From positions 310,001 through 374,000 of the forward strand of contig CAWFNG010000016.1 in NCBI GenBank assembly GCA_963817135.1: a DNA stretch of 64,000 bases. The letters run 5' to 3'. A program made the translations under genes and the position numbers. The notes beneath the pieces were generated by a model, which searched no databases, was not told where the DNA came from, and saw only the letters and a list, made by a program, of their open reading frames with translations. Below, in pieces: positions 54,839-63,074 of this stretch (positions within the stretch are counted from its first letter, which is position 1; each line of letters starts with the position of its first letter). This stretch comes from VAZQ01 sp963817135 (lineage in GTDB: Bacteria; Pseudomonadota; Alphaproteobacteria; Rhizobiales; Xanthobacteraceae).

Positions 54839-57059
54839 TTACTTCGTCTCTGCGGTGTAGACGCCGTCCCAGTCAGCGCCGGGCGGGCTTTGCTCGAGGC
54901 CGCGGATTCGTTCGGCATAGGCGTCGAGGAGCCCAGCCAATCCGAAAGGCTCGAAATTGGGCCGACAGACGGCGATGTTCTTGAGCGCCCCTGCCCAGTC
55001 CTGCTTGCGGTAACAGACGAGCAACCGCCGCCCAGGCCTCCTGCAGGGTGCGCAATTCCTGCGCCTGACCGATGTCGCGGCGGCCGACAACGGTATAGAT
55101 GACCTCCGGCTCGGTCTTTCCTTTGACGCGAATCGAATCGATTTCCAGCAAGGCGAATTCCTCCGCCACCGCGGCCGCGGTGCGTGAGCCGATGATGATG
55201 GAAATACCGTAGGCCTTGGTCTGCCCTTCAAGCCGCGAGGCAAGGTTCACGGTGTCGCCCATGACGGTGTACTGGAAGCGCAGGTCGGAACCCATATTGC
55301 CGACGGTGCAGCGTCCGGTATTGATGCCGATGCCGACCTTGATGGGGACAAACTTCACCGAGGCTGCCGCAGCCTCCCGCTCGCGCTCGGCATTGAGCGC
55401 ATCGACGCGCGCCAGCATGTCGAGTGCCGCGTGGCAGGCATCGATCTCCTGGGTGGCATCATCGAGCGGCGCATTCCAGAACGCCATCACCGCGTCGCCC
55501 ATGTATTTGTCGATGGTGCCGTTGTGCGCGATGATCGCGTTGGTGAGCGGAGTAAGAAAACGATTCATCAAGGTGGTCAGGCCGTGCGGATTGTCCTTGA
55601 AGCTCTCGGAAATGGTGGTGAAGCCGCGCACATCGCTGAACAACACGGTCATCATGCGGTCCTCGCCGCCGAGGACCAGCTGTTTGGGCGATTTGGCCAG
55701 CCGCTCGACCAGCGTGGGAGACAAGTATTGGGCGAAGGCGGAGCGGATGCGGCGGCGATCGAGCTGTTCGCGGAAATAGCCGACCAGCACCACGCTCATG
55801 TAGACGGTGAGCATGGCGAGTAACGGGAACGTCACGTCGAACAGCATCTGGTAGCGGCTGAACGCAATCCAGGAAGCCGCCACCATTGCCGCCGCGGCAA
55901 CCACGGCGATGGCAAACAGCGTGAGCGCGCTTGCAATCGGCGCGAGGAACGAAAGCACGGCACCGGCGACCACCGCGGCGGTCATTTCGACGGCGACCGC
56001 GTAAGCGGGAGAGCCCAGCAGAGAGTCGGTCAATGCCGCTTCGAGGAGTTGCGCATGCACTTCGACCCCGGGCATTGCCGCCGATACCGGCGTCGTCTTT
56101 ATGTCGAGCAAGCCGATTGCCGAAGTGCCGAGGAGAACGAGCTTGCCGGCAAATTTTTCCGGGGGAGCGGTGCCGTCAATCACGTCCTTTGCCGAGACGT
56201 AGCGCGTCTTGTCGTGGGCGTTGTAGTGAACCCAGATGCGCCCGTTGCGATCGGTCGGCAGTTCGAGACCGGGCACTGCCACGGAGCTTACCCCCGCCTC
56301 GTCGGTGCGGATCAGGATGGCGCCCGATCCCGTCACCACCCGCAGGAGATCGAGCGTGAGCGCCGGCACCATCTTGTCCTCGGCCCGCATGACCATGGGC
56401 ACGCGGCGCACGATGCCGTCGCGCTCGGGGACGATGCTGAACAGCCCGCGCCCTGCTGCCGCTTGTTCGAGCTCGGGAAGATTGCGCAGGAGATGGGGAA
56501 AGCCGACGAGGTAGCGACGCGGATCCGGGCCCATGCTGGCAAAACCAGTCTCCGGGTAATTTGCGGCGGCGCGCTGACTTGCCGTGTGCGTACCGGATTG
56601 GCCGAGGACCACCCTGCCTTCGCCGATCGCCTGGGCAAAGATCGCGTCATTGCTCGGCAGATGCGCAAGCACCTCACGCGTGCCTTCGTCGAGGTTGCGG
56701 AAATTCTTCACCGCCTCGTTGGGCGACGCGCGATCGGGCTCGGCAAACACCACGTCGAAGGCCACCGCGGCCGCGTCCCAGGCATAGAGTCGCCTGAGCA
56801 TGTCGGCGATGAGCGTGCGCGGCCACGGCCATTGGCCAAGGGCGGCGACGCTCTCCTCGTCGATGTCGACAATGACGACGGGGCGCTCGGTGGAAGTGCG
56901 CGGCTCGAGGTTCTGATAAAGGTCGAAGCCGCGCAGGCGCAGCTCCTCAAGGGGATGCGGGTCCCAGATGCGAAGCGGCAAGAGGAGCGCGAGGAGCACA
57001 ACGCCCAAGGTCCTGCGCGAAGCAAGCGCACGCGCAATTGCAAGCAGCAGGTTTTTCAT
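54839..57059 (-). pseudogene. CHASE2-domain class III adenylate/guanylate cyclase with a 3' frameshift
   Basis: The gene encodes an N-terminal helix, a periplasmic CHASE2 sensor domain (about residues 30-330: RPVVIVDIDEESVAALGQWP, AVAFDVVFAEPDR) and three helices. A class III cyclase domain follows: VLFSDVRGFTTISE and YMGDAVMAFWNAPL supply both metal aspartates, and SDLRFQYTVMGDTVNLASRL the Asn/Arg region. Near 55020 the frame breaks. The first frame ends in Arg-rich nonsense at 54873; the next frame gives CYRKQDWAGALKNIAVCRPN and DWDGVYTAETK to a TAA at 54839, which is the expected family C-terminus. The catalytic domain is upstream of the break and complete. It is third in an operon with the type I secretion genes (16-bp gap). 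Confidence 0.82.
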
Positions 57060-57075
57060 TGCAAGCGCTATTTCA

Positions 57076-58386
57076 TCACCCGCGCTCGCGGAAGGTGCGC
57101 ATCAGCTGATCGCGCAGCGGCTTGAACAGATAGGAGATCACGGTCCGCTCGCCGGTCTGAATGAATGCTTCGACGGGCATTCCGGGCACGAGCTTCCCGC
57201 TCCCCAGCCGCGCCAGCTCCTCGGGGTGAATCGAGATGCGGATGAGGTAATAGCTCTGCCCGGTGCGCTGATCGGAGGTGATATCGGCGGAGATCCTGGA
57301 GACCTCGCCGTTGATTTCCGGGGTGGTCGCGGCATTGAAGGCCGGGAAACGCAGCACCGCGCTTTGGTGCAGCTGCACCTGCTCGATGTCCTGCGGGTTG
57401 ACCTTCGCTTCGACGGTAAGGCTGTCGGTGTCAGGGACGATCAGCATCATCGCTTCGCCGGGAGAGATCACGCCGCCGATGGTGTGAACGGTGAGCTGGA
57501 AAACGGTGCCGTCCTGGGGCGCGCGAATGTCGATCCGCTGCAGCTGGTCCTCGGCGGTGATCCGGCGCTCCACGAACTCGCCGATCTTGGCGTCAATCTC
57601 GCGCATCTCCTTGGCGACCTCGCTGCTGAGGTCCTGGTCGATGGCGATGATCTTGAGCTCGATCTCGGCGATCTTGCCCTTGGCCTGGGCAACGGCGGCG
57701 ACGAGCTGCGCCTGCTCGCCCTCGAGGCGGGCGGCTTCCCGCTCCAGCTGGGTGAGGCGCGTAAGCTGAACCAGGTTCTTTTTATAGAGCTCGCGCACCC
57801 CCTCGAGCTCGCGGGAGATCAGCTCGACCTCCTTGCGCTTGGCAGCCTGCTGGCCGGTAAGCCCGACGATCTCCTCCTGGAGCTGCCCCGACTGCTGCTT
57901 GAGCTGCGCCTTCTGCCCGAGCCGCGACGTGCGGCGCAACTCGAACAGCTTGCGCTCGCCGTCCATGATCTGGGCTACGTCGGGCTGCTTTGCGCGCTTG
58001 GTAAGCTCGGGGGGATAGACGATGGCGTTGGCGCCGTCGCGTTCGGCCGCGAGGCGCGCCTTGCGCGCCCACAGCTCGTCGAGGCCCTTGGTGATGATGG
58101 CGAGATTGGCCTGGGTGACGGTCGGGTCGAGCCGCGCCACCACGTCCCCTACCCGCACCCGATCGCCGTCGTGCACGCGCAGTTCGCCAATGACGCCGCC
58201 GGTCGGGTGCTGCACCTTCTTGACGTTGGAATCGACGACGATCTGACCCGCGGCGATCAATGCGCCGGAGAGCTTGGTGGTGCCGGCCCAGCCGCCGACG
58301 CCGCCTATGAGCACGGCAAATACCGTCAGGCCGGCAAGGACATTGCGCCGGATGGAGCGTCGGGTGGGGGAGGATTTGGTGGGCAT
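57076..58386 (-). CDS. prtE: Type I secretion periplasmic adaptor (HlyD/PrtE family)
   Basis: The membrane fusion protein has about 436 residues. A basic N-terminus (PTKSSPTRRSIRRN), one transmembrane helix and the lipoyl-type half motif SNVKKVQHPTGGVIGELRVH come first. Then follow long coiled coils (about 130-300), the second lipoyl half (IRAPQDGTVFQLTVHTIGGV) and the C-terminal beta domain ending YLFKPLRDQLMRTFRERG. It links the ABC exporter to an outer-membrane TolC-type channel. I start at 58386 (MPTKSS), as in related proteins; an in-frame ATG at 58479, seven bases after prtD, would add 31 residues. No TolC or secreted substrate gene is nearby. Confidence 0.9.
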   Translation of the reverse strand: MPTKSSPTRRSIRRNVLAGLTVFAVLIGGVGGWAGTTKLSGALIAAGQIVVDSNVKKVQHPTGGVIGELRVHDGDRVRVGDVVARLDPTVTQANLAIITKGLDELWARKARLAAERDGANAIVYPPELTKRAKQPDVAQIMDGERKLFELRRTSRLGQKAQLKQQSGQLQEEIVGLTGQQAAKRKEVELISRELEGVRELYKKNLVQLTRLTQLEREAARLEGEQAQLVAAVAQAKGKIAEIELKIIAIDQDLSSEVAKEMREIDAKIGEFVERRITAEDQLQRIDIRAPQDGTVFQLTVHTIGGVISPGEAMMLIVPDTDSLTVEAKVNPQDIEQVQLHQSAVLRFPAFNAATTPEINGEVSRISADITSDQRTGQSYYLIRISIHPEELARLGSGKLVPGMPVEAFIQTGERTVISYLFKPLRDQLMRTFRERG

Positions 58387-58485
58387 TGGTTTGCTCAAGG
58401 TCCGTGTTGTTGCGAAGACGCGCGGAGGGAGCAGGCCGAGTTTGCGGCTCGCACTGAATGAAATTCGCCGGTGCTGCATCTCACG

Positions 58486-60249
58486 CTATCCGCCCCCAAC
58501 CTCAGGCACGACTTTGAGCGGGCGCACGGGTGCTGCTGCCGGTGGCTCGCGGTGGAGCACCTTGGCGAGCACTTCGTCCTTCGGACCGAACGCCACCATG
58601 CGGCCCTCCTTCAAGGCGAGCAACTGGTCGACGCCGGCAATGGCGCTCGGGCGGTGCGCAATCACGACCGCAATGCCGCCGCGGGCGCGAATGGCGAGAA
58701 TGGCCTGGGTCAAGGCGGCGTCGCCTTCCGCATCGAGGTTGGAGTTCGGCTCGTCCAGCACTACGAGGAACGGATTGCGATAGAGCGCGCGGGCAAGCGC
58801 TATGCGCTGCGCCTGTCCGGCCGAAAGTGCGGTCCCGCCCTCCCCGATCTGGGTGTCGTATCCGCCCTCGAGCGCCACGATCATGTCATGCACGCCGGCG
58901 GCGGCCGCCGCCGTGCGGATGGCTTGCGGGTCAGGGTCGGGCTCGAAGCGGGAAATGTTCTGCGCCACCGTTCCGGTCAGAAGCTCCACATGCTGCGGCA
59001 GATAGCCGATGTAACGGCCGAGGAGATGCGGCGCCCATTGATCCAAGGCGGCGCCATCAAGCGTCACCTTGCCGTGGTTTGCCGCCCAATAGCCCACCAG
59101 CATGCGGGCGAACGAGGATTTCCCGGATGCGCTCGGCCCGATCACGCCGAGCGCGTTGCCGCGCTGGAGCTTCAAGGAGATGTCGCGCACCACCGGCTTC
59201 TGTCCGCCGGGCGGAATGACGGTCGCGTTCTCGACGACGACGCTCTTGTGCGGCGGCTCAAGCGGCATGGGGTCGGTGTCGGCGGGAATCCTGGCCAGGA
59301 GCGTGCGCAGCCGCTCCCAGCTCTGCCGCGCCCCAACCCAGCCGCGCCAGTGGGCGATCGCCACATCGATGGGCGCAAGCGCGCGCGCGCTGAGAATCGA
59401 ACCCGCAATGATGATGCCGGCGGAAGCCTCCTGATGGATCACCAGGTAGGCGCCGACGCCGAGCACCGCCGATTGCAGCATCATGCGCAGCACCTTGGAG
59501 ATGGCGCCGAAGCCGCCGGCGGCGTCGCTGGCATGGCGGTTGCTCGCGAGATAATCGGTATTGACCTTGTTCCAGCGCCCGGTGAGATGGCCCAGCATGC
59601 CCATGGCGACCAGGGCTTCGGAATTGCGGCGGCTCGTTTCCAGCATGACCGTGCGCGACTGGGCGAGCTGCGCGGCCGTGCGCGTGGGCTTGAGCGTGAG
59701 CCATTCGGTCAGCAGCGTCACGATCACCAGGATCAAGGCGCCGACCGCCGCGGTCATCCCGATCAGGAAATGGAAGGCAAAACAGATGCCGAGATAGATC
59801 GGCATCCAGGGCAGATCGAACAGCGCGACCGGGCCGACGCCGCCGAGAAAGGCGCGCACGGTGTCGAGGTCGCGCATGGGCGCGGCGCCATCGTTGCGCA
59901 GGCCGACGATGCAAGGGAGCCGCACAATGGTTTGGTAGATGCGGCCCGATAGCGCCTCGTCGAGCGAAATGCCGATGCGTGAGAGGATGCGCCCGCGAAT
60001 GAGGTCGAGGAGACCGAGCGCGACATAGAGCCCGCCTGCCAGGATCGCGAGGCCGAGGAGGGTCGGCACGCTGCGGCTCGGCAGCACGCGGTCGTAGATT
60101 TCCAGCATGAACATGGCGCCGGTGAGCATGAGGACATTGCTCATGCCGCTGAGAAGCGCGGTGGCCACGAAAGCGCCACGGCAGGAGGCGAGCGCGGCGG
60201 CAAGCTCGGAGCGATCGAGCGTGATTATCTTTTTGGGTCGGAGGGCCAT
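58486..60249 (-). CDS. prtD: Type I secretion ABC transporter permease/ATPase (PrtD family)
   Basis: The 587-residue exporter has six membrane helices (about residues 25-300, e.g. LMLTGAMFMLEIYDRVLPSR, a PrtD hallmark) and an ATPase domain. Walker A is GPSASGKSSFARML, the signature is LSAGQAQRIALARALYRNP and Walker B is FLVVLDEPNSNLDAEG. This subfamily exports RTX-type proteins with C-terminal uncleaved signals. It heads the operon prtD-prtE-CHASE2 cyclase. Two ATGTCAC direct repeats, 16 bp apart, lie 50-75 bp upstream. No peptidase C39 domain is present, so the cargo is not a double-glycine bacteriocin. Confidence 0.93.
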   Translation of the reverse strand: MALRPKKIITLDRSELAAALASCRGAFVATALLSGMSNVLMLTGAMFMLEIYDRVLPSRSVPTLLGLAILAGGLYVALGLLDLIRGRILSRIGISLDEALSGRIYQTIVRLPCIVGLRNDGAAPMRDLDTVRAFLGGVGPVALFDLPWMPIYLGICFAFHFLIGMTAAVGALILVIVTLLTEWLTLKPTRTAAQLAQSRTVMLETSRRNSEALVAMGMLGHLTGRWNKVNTDYLASNRHASDAAGGFGAISKVLRMMLQSAVLGVGAYLVIHQEASAGIIIAGSILSARALAPIDVAIAHWRGWVGARQSWERLRTLLARIPADTDPMPLEPPHKSVVVENATVIPPGGQKPVVRDISLKLQRGNALGVIGPSASGKSSFARMLVGYWAANHGKVTLDGAALDQWAPHLLGRYIGYLPQHVELLTGTVAQNISRFEPDPDPQAIRTAAAAAGVHDMIVALEGGYDTQIGEGGTALSAGQAQRIALARALYRNPFLVVLDEPNSNLDAEGDAALTQAILAIRARGGIAVVIAHRPSAIAGVDQLLALKEGRMVAFGPKDEVLAKVLHREPPAAAPVRPLKVVPEVGGG

Positions 60250-60298
60250 CAGGGCTCAGTTAAGGTTCGTTATCACCTAGAATAAAGTAGTGTGAAAG

Positions 60299-60321
60299 AT
60301 GTCACGTGTGTAATATGTCAC
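60299..60321. promoter_or_regulatory. Direct repeats ATGTCAC upstream of prtD
   Basis: ATGTCAC occurs at 60299-60305 and 60315-60321, spaced 16 bp start to start and facing the prtD operon. They could be tandem regulator sites on one face of the helix. No regulator is suggested by the sequence. Confidence 0.3.
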
Positions 60322-60339
60322 CCAAACCCACCTTTGTCG

Positions 60340-60719
60340 CTATAACTTCCTGTAATTCACGGTGAAATCGGCGTGACCGGCTTTTTTTGCGCGGCGAAAT
60401 TCCCGATCAGTGCACCCGCTGGCAATTGTCAGTGGAAAGTGTGCCTTTCCGAGGCTCGGGGCCGGAGTTTGGAACTCGGGAGCGGCGCCAATTCGGCCGG
60501 CCACTTGGATAGCGGAATTAAGCAGGGCGCTGAAATTCAAGTGCTTGATAGCCCGCTTTCGCGCGCTGCTGACCCCGATCACTGCAAGGGCATTACCTCG
60601 TCGAGCGCATCTACTCGGCGGCCCCGGGTTGAAAGATTGTTGGACCGGTTCCGTCGATTCGTCGTTTCGTCGCTGTAGATCCACGCAAGAGTCGCCGAAT
60701 TATCCAAGGCGAGAGTCAC
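60340..60719 (-). pseudogene. Broken VapC-type PIN-domain toxin
   Basis: From a GTG at 60719 the first frame gives VTLALDNSATLAWIYSDETT, the standard start of a VapC PIN nuclease with its first catalytic aspartate. The frame then shifts: EPVQQSF and later RGNALAVIGVSS follow in a second frame, resembling VapC 'EVGNALAVGVRRGRI'. The end has TIASGCTDREFRRAKKAGHA, resembling the C-terminal 'LATLDRELRRAAKAAG'. The catalytic middle with the DAAYLELA segment is gone. The toxin is therefore inactive. No intact partner antitoxin is next to it; yoeB ends 68 bp upstream. Confidence 0.6.
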
Positions 60720-60787
60720 GGGAGACCCTCCACCCGGTAGGATGAAGCGTCCAAGCTTGCGCTGCTCGGCATTCGCGGGGCGTCCGT

Positions 60788-61057
60788 CTAATAATGGTAG
60801 CGACAGGCCGCAATTTCGAGTTGCCGTGCTGCTCCTATGCCGGTCACACGATACACCAATCGATGCTCTCTGGTGATGCGGCGGGACCACCATCCTTTGA
60901 GAGAGTGCTTGAGCGGCTCAGGCTTACCAAGGCCCTTGAAGGGGTTACCCTGCTGAATGTCCTTGATCAGATCGTTGATCGTGATAATCACCTTCGGATC
61001 ATTCCTTTGCCAATACTCGTAATCTTCTAGTGCCTCGCGAGCCCAAACGAGCCTCAT
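60788..61057 (-). CDS. yoeB: YoeB-type mRNA interferase toxin
   Basis: The 89-residue RelE-superfamily toxin is very close to E. coli YoeB. It has YEYWQRNDPKVIITINDLIK, FKGLGKPEPLKHSLKGWWSR and RITREHRLVYRVTG, and ends AACRYHY. The catalytic Glu (47), Arg (66) and C-terminal His (88) are all kept, corresponding to Glu46, Arg65 and His83. It cleaves mRNA on the ribosome when freed from YefM. It starts 9 bp after yefM in one operon, and the ORF is intact. The region also carries two decayed toxin-antitoxin genes. Confidence 0.93.
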   Translation of the reverse strand: MRLVWAREALEDYEYWQRNDPKVIITINDLIKDIQQGNPFKGLGKPEPLKHSLKGWWSRRITREHRLVYRVTGIGAARQLEIAACRYHY

Positions 61058-61066
61058 TTCGAGCGC

Positions 61067-61315
61067 TCAGTCGATCTCACGTTTGATCAGCTTTCCTGTC
61101 CTGGCGTTGTTGATGGACCGCAGTAGGCGCCTTGCATTGGCCGGGCTGCGCAATAGGTGCAGAGTTTCCATCATGCCTTCGTATTCCTCCTCAGACAGCA
61201 AAACGACCGTCCGAGCGTTCTGACGCGTGACATGAAGAGCGGCATGGCTGTCGCACACTTCGTCCATGTATTTGGCCAGGTGCTGACGGAATGCGGTATA
61301 AGAAACGTGGCTCAC
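61067..61315 (-). CDS. yefM: YefM/Phd-type antitoxin
   Basis: The 82-residue antitoxin has the Phd/YefM fold: SYTAFRQHLAKYMDEVCDSH, LHVTRQNARTVVLLSEEEYE and SPANARRLLRSINNARTG. The C-terminal basic tail covers the YoeB active site, and the N-terminal part binds the operator. The start is a GTG at 61313-61315 (VSHVSY), with GAGGG five bases upstream. A longer open frame to 61396 runs through the promoter and operator and is rejected. The operator and promoter are listed separately. Confidence 0.9.
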   Translation of the reverse strand: MSHVSYTAFRQHLAKYMDEVCDSHAALHVTRQNARTVVLLSEEEYEGMMETLHLLRSPANARRLLRSINNARTGKLIKREID

Positions 61316-61346
61316 GGCAACCCTCGTTGGCCGAAAAAGCTTTCGC

Positions 61347-61380
61347 TGTACGGATATATGTACGCGAGCTAACCTGTCAA
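61347..61380 (-). promoter_or_regulatory. yefM-yoeB promoter with paired operator hexamers
   Basis: On the plus strand TGTACG occurs at 61347-61352 and 61359-61364, 12 bp centre to centre. That is the geometry known for YefM-YoeB binding to TGTACA hexamers. On the minus strand, TTGACA (61375-61380) and TATATC, with 16-bp spacing, form a promoter that the hexamers overlap, as expected for autorepression. Confidence 0.65.
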
Positions 61381-61386
61381 GCTGGG

Positions 61387-61509
61387 TTAACAGCAAAAGC
61401 TAGCCAATCCGAGCGATGTCATGCAGAAGCGCGGGCCGCGTAAGGATGCGGCCTTAATTCGAGCCCGCCGATATGTCTCGTCGTCCACAGAGACGGTGAT
61501 GTTCTTCAT
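61387..61509 (-). pseudogene. Truncated ribbon-helix-helix antitoxin
   Basis: The ORF begins MKNITVSVDDETYRRARIKA, the typical N-terminal DNA-binding part of VapB/CopG-like antitoxins in rhizobia. The expected continuation (TSVSALVR...) is missing. It is replaced by SLRGPRFCMTSLGL and a stop after 40 codons. The end reaches the yefM promoter, so the yefM-yoeB module may have inserted here or a deletion joined the two. Confidence 0.6.
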
Positions 61510-61596
61510 AGTTGGACAGTAGGCGTGAGAGGGTCGCTCTTTGCGTCAGCACCGTCAGTAGGTGACGGGCACCTGCCCGCTAGGCGGTTGGGCGAG

Positions 61597-63063
61597 TTAA
61601 CGGCTGTCAACCGCCTGGACCCGGCGGAGACTGTCGCGGACGCTGCTGACGGTGCTGACGGCATTTTCGAAAGACGTACGTATCCGGATTACCCTACTGC
61701 CGGCTTGGCCTTCGCGACTGAAGGTAATGTCGATGCCGAGCGCCCGAAGAAACGTCTGCGCGCGACGTAAGTGGCCGGAAAGCGCGCGGGGATTTTTAGG
61801 CCAGCCGCTGCTGTCCCTGGAAATACGCTCGCAGCCGGAATAATCGGCACTGAGCCGCAGGAGGTCGGCGGCGCTGCCCGACCACGAGCTGCGCTCGCTC
61901 ATGAGCTCTCGCACGCAAGCGGCGACCGGGTCTGCATCGATGATACCCTCGAGCACCGCCCTGCGGTTGGTGGCGTAGGCACGAGTGAAAGTGCCGGCCG
62001 GCCAGAGAGCTGTTTCGCAAGCCGTGGCCCAGAGCGCGAAGTCGGCCATCCGCGGAAGCCGGTCGAGGTGAACGCGACCCAGGGCCCCTAAGCCGTGCGC
62101 TGCGGCATCAAGCAGTGCGCCCAGGATCCGCGGCCGCTCAATCTCGAAGTCGCGCCAAAGCTCGGTCTCGGAGCGCCGCTGCTCTCTAATTGGCGCCAGG
62201 GTCAGAAAAATCGCGCGGTCGGCCAAATCCGGTCGGCCGATGATATCCTCAATGCCATTCAGAAGCGTGGGGCGCGCCGCTTGGAACAGCACCTCATCAT
62301 CGTCGCTGTAGAGTTTGCGGACTGCGAAACTGCCACCGCTCGCGAGCCGGCAGAGTGCATCGGAGAGCCAGGCTGGCAAACCGGATAGATTATCGAAGGC
62401 AAGGAGATGGCCGTTATTGGCGGCAATCATCAGCTCCCGTTCCTCGCGGGGGAGTGCTCGGACCGCCGCTGTATTGGGGTCGATCAGCGCCCTGAGGAGC
62501 TTTGACAGGACTGTTTTTGCCGACCCCTGTTCGCCGGAGATCGCCAGCAGCGGATAGGGACCGCCGGATCGCAACGCCGCCAGCAGCCATGCGAGGATCA
62601 ACACAAAGTCGTTCTGGTTCGAAAGATTGAGGAAGAAGCGGAGGGGTTCGATCGATCCACCGTGCTCTGGCACGGGCAGCGGCAACATACCGGGGGACCG
62701 ACGGAACCGCACTGGGGGGCAGCCGAGCACTCGCCAACCATCAGGTCCAATCTCGACGGCACGCCAGTGCTCGTCGGCGAGATCGAGATAGAGGCGGCCG
62801 GCATGCTCGCCGACGCGGATATTCACCACCCGCTCGGGAGCATCAAATTGCGCCCGTGCTTCGAGCAGGTCGAGCGTAGTCCGGATCTCCGCCGCGCTCG
62901 GGGCGGCCCCGGTCGCGCGGTAATAGCAGCGCCGCAGCCAGGTGCGAAATCGCTTGCTGCGAATGGCCCAGGTTTCTCGGTGGTTGTCGATTATGATATC
63001 GGCGAATGTGGCGCCGGTCGCTGTGTGAAACAGCTCCTCACACAACGGCACCTCGGTGAGCAT
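61597..63063 (-). CDS. Phage/mobile-element ATPase (primase-helicase-like)
   Basis: The 488-residue protein has a P-loop in the middle: LLAISGEQGSAKTVLSKLLR (Walker A GEQGSAKT, about residues 175-182) and HLLAFDNLSGLPAWLSDALC (Walker B-like). A sensor-like stretch, ARPTLLNGIEDIIGRPDLAD, follows with RAIFLTLAPI. This is the layout of superfamily III-like ATPases often found in prophages and integrative elements, near primase genes. The N-terminus (about 1-160) has no catalytic primase motif that I can see. It probably serves element replication. It is on the same strand as, and 11 bp from, the ERF-HNH gene. Confidence 0.7.
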   Translation of the reverse strand: MLTEVPLCEELFHTATGATFADIIIDNHRETWAIRSKRFRTWLRRCYYRATGAAPSAAEIRTTLDLLEARAQFDAPERVVNIRVGEHAGRLYLDLADEHWRAVEIGPDGWRVLGCPPVRFRRSPGMLPLPVPEHGGSIEPLRFFLNLSNQNDFVLILAWLLAALRSGGPYPLLAISGEQGSAKTVLSKLLRALIDPNTAAVRALPREERELMIAANNGHLLAFDNLSGLPAWLSDALCRLASGGSFAVRKLYSDDDEVLFQAARPTLLNGIEDIIGRPDLADRAIFLTLAPIREQRRSETELWRDFEIERPRILGALLDAAAHGLGALGRVHLDRLPRMADFALWATACETALWPAGTFTRAYATNRRAVLEGIIDADPVAACVRELMSERSSWSGSAADLLRLSADYSGCERISRDSSGWPKNPRALSGHLRRAQTFLRALGIDITFSREGQAGSRVIRIRTSFENAVSTVSSVRDSLRRVQAVDSR

Positions 63064-63074
63064 GTCGGCTGCTG

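Noticed and set aside
56049..58461. Long plus-strand open frames opposite the cyclase and prtE
   Set aside because: They are shadows of GC-rich coding sequence, with no start signals or protein patterns.
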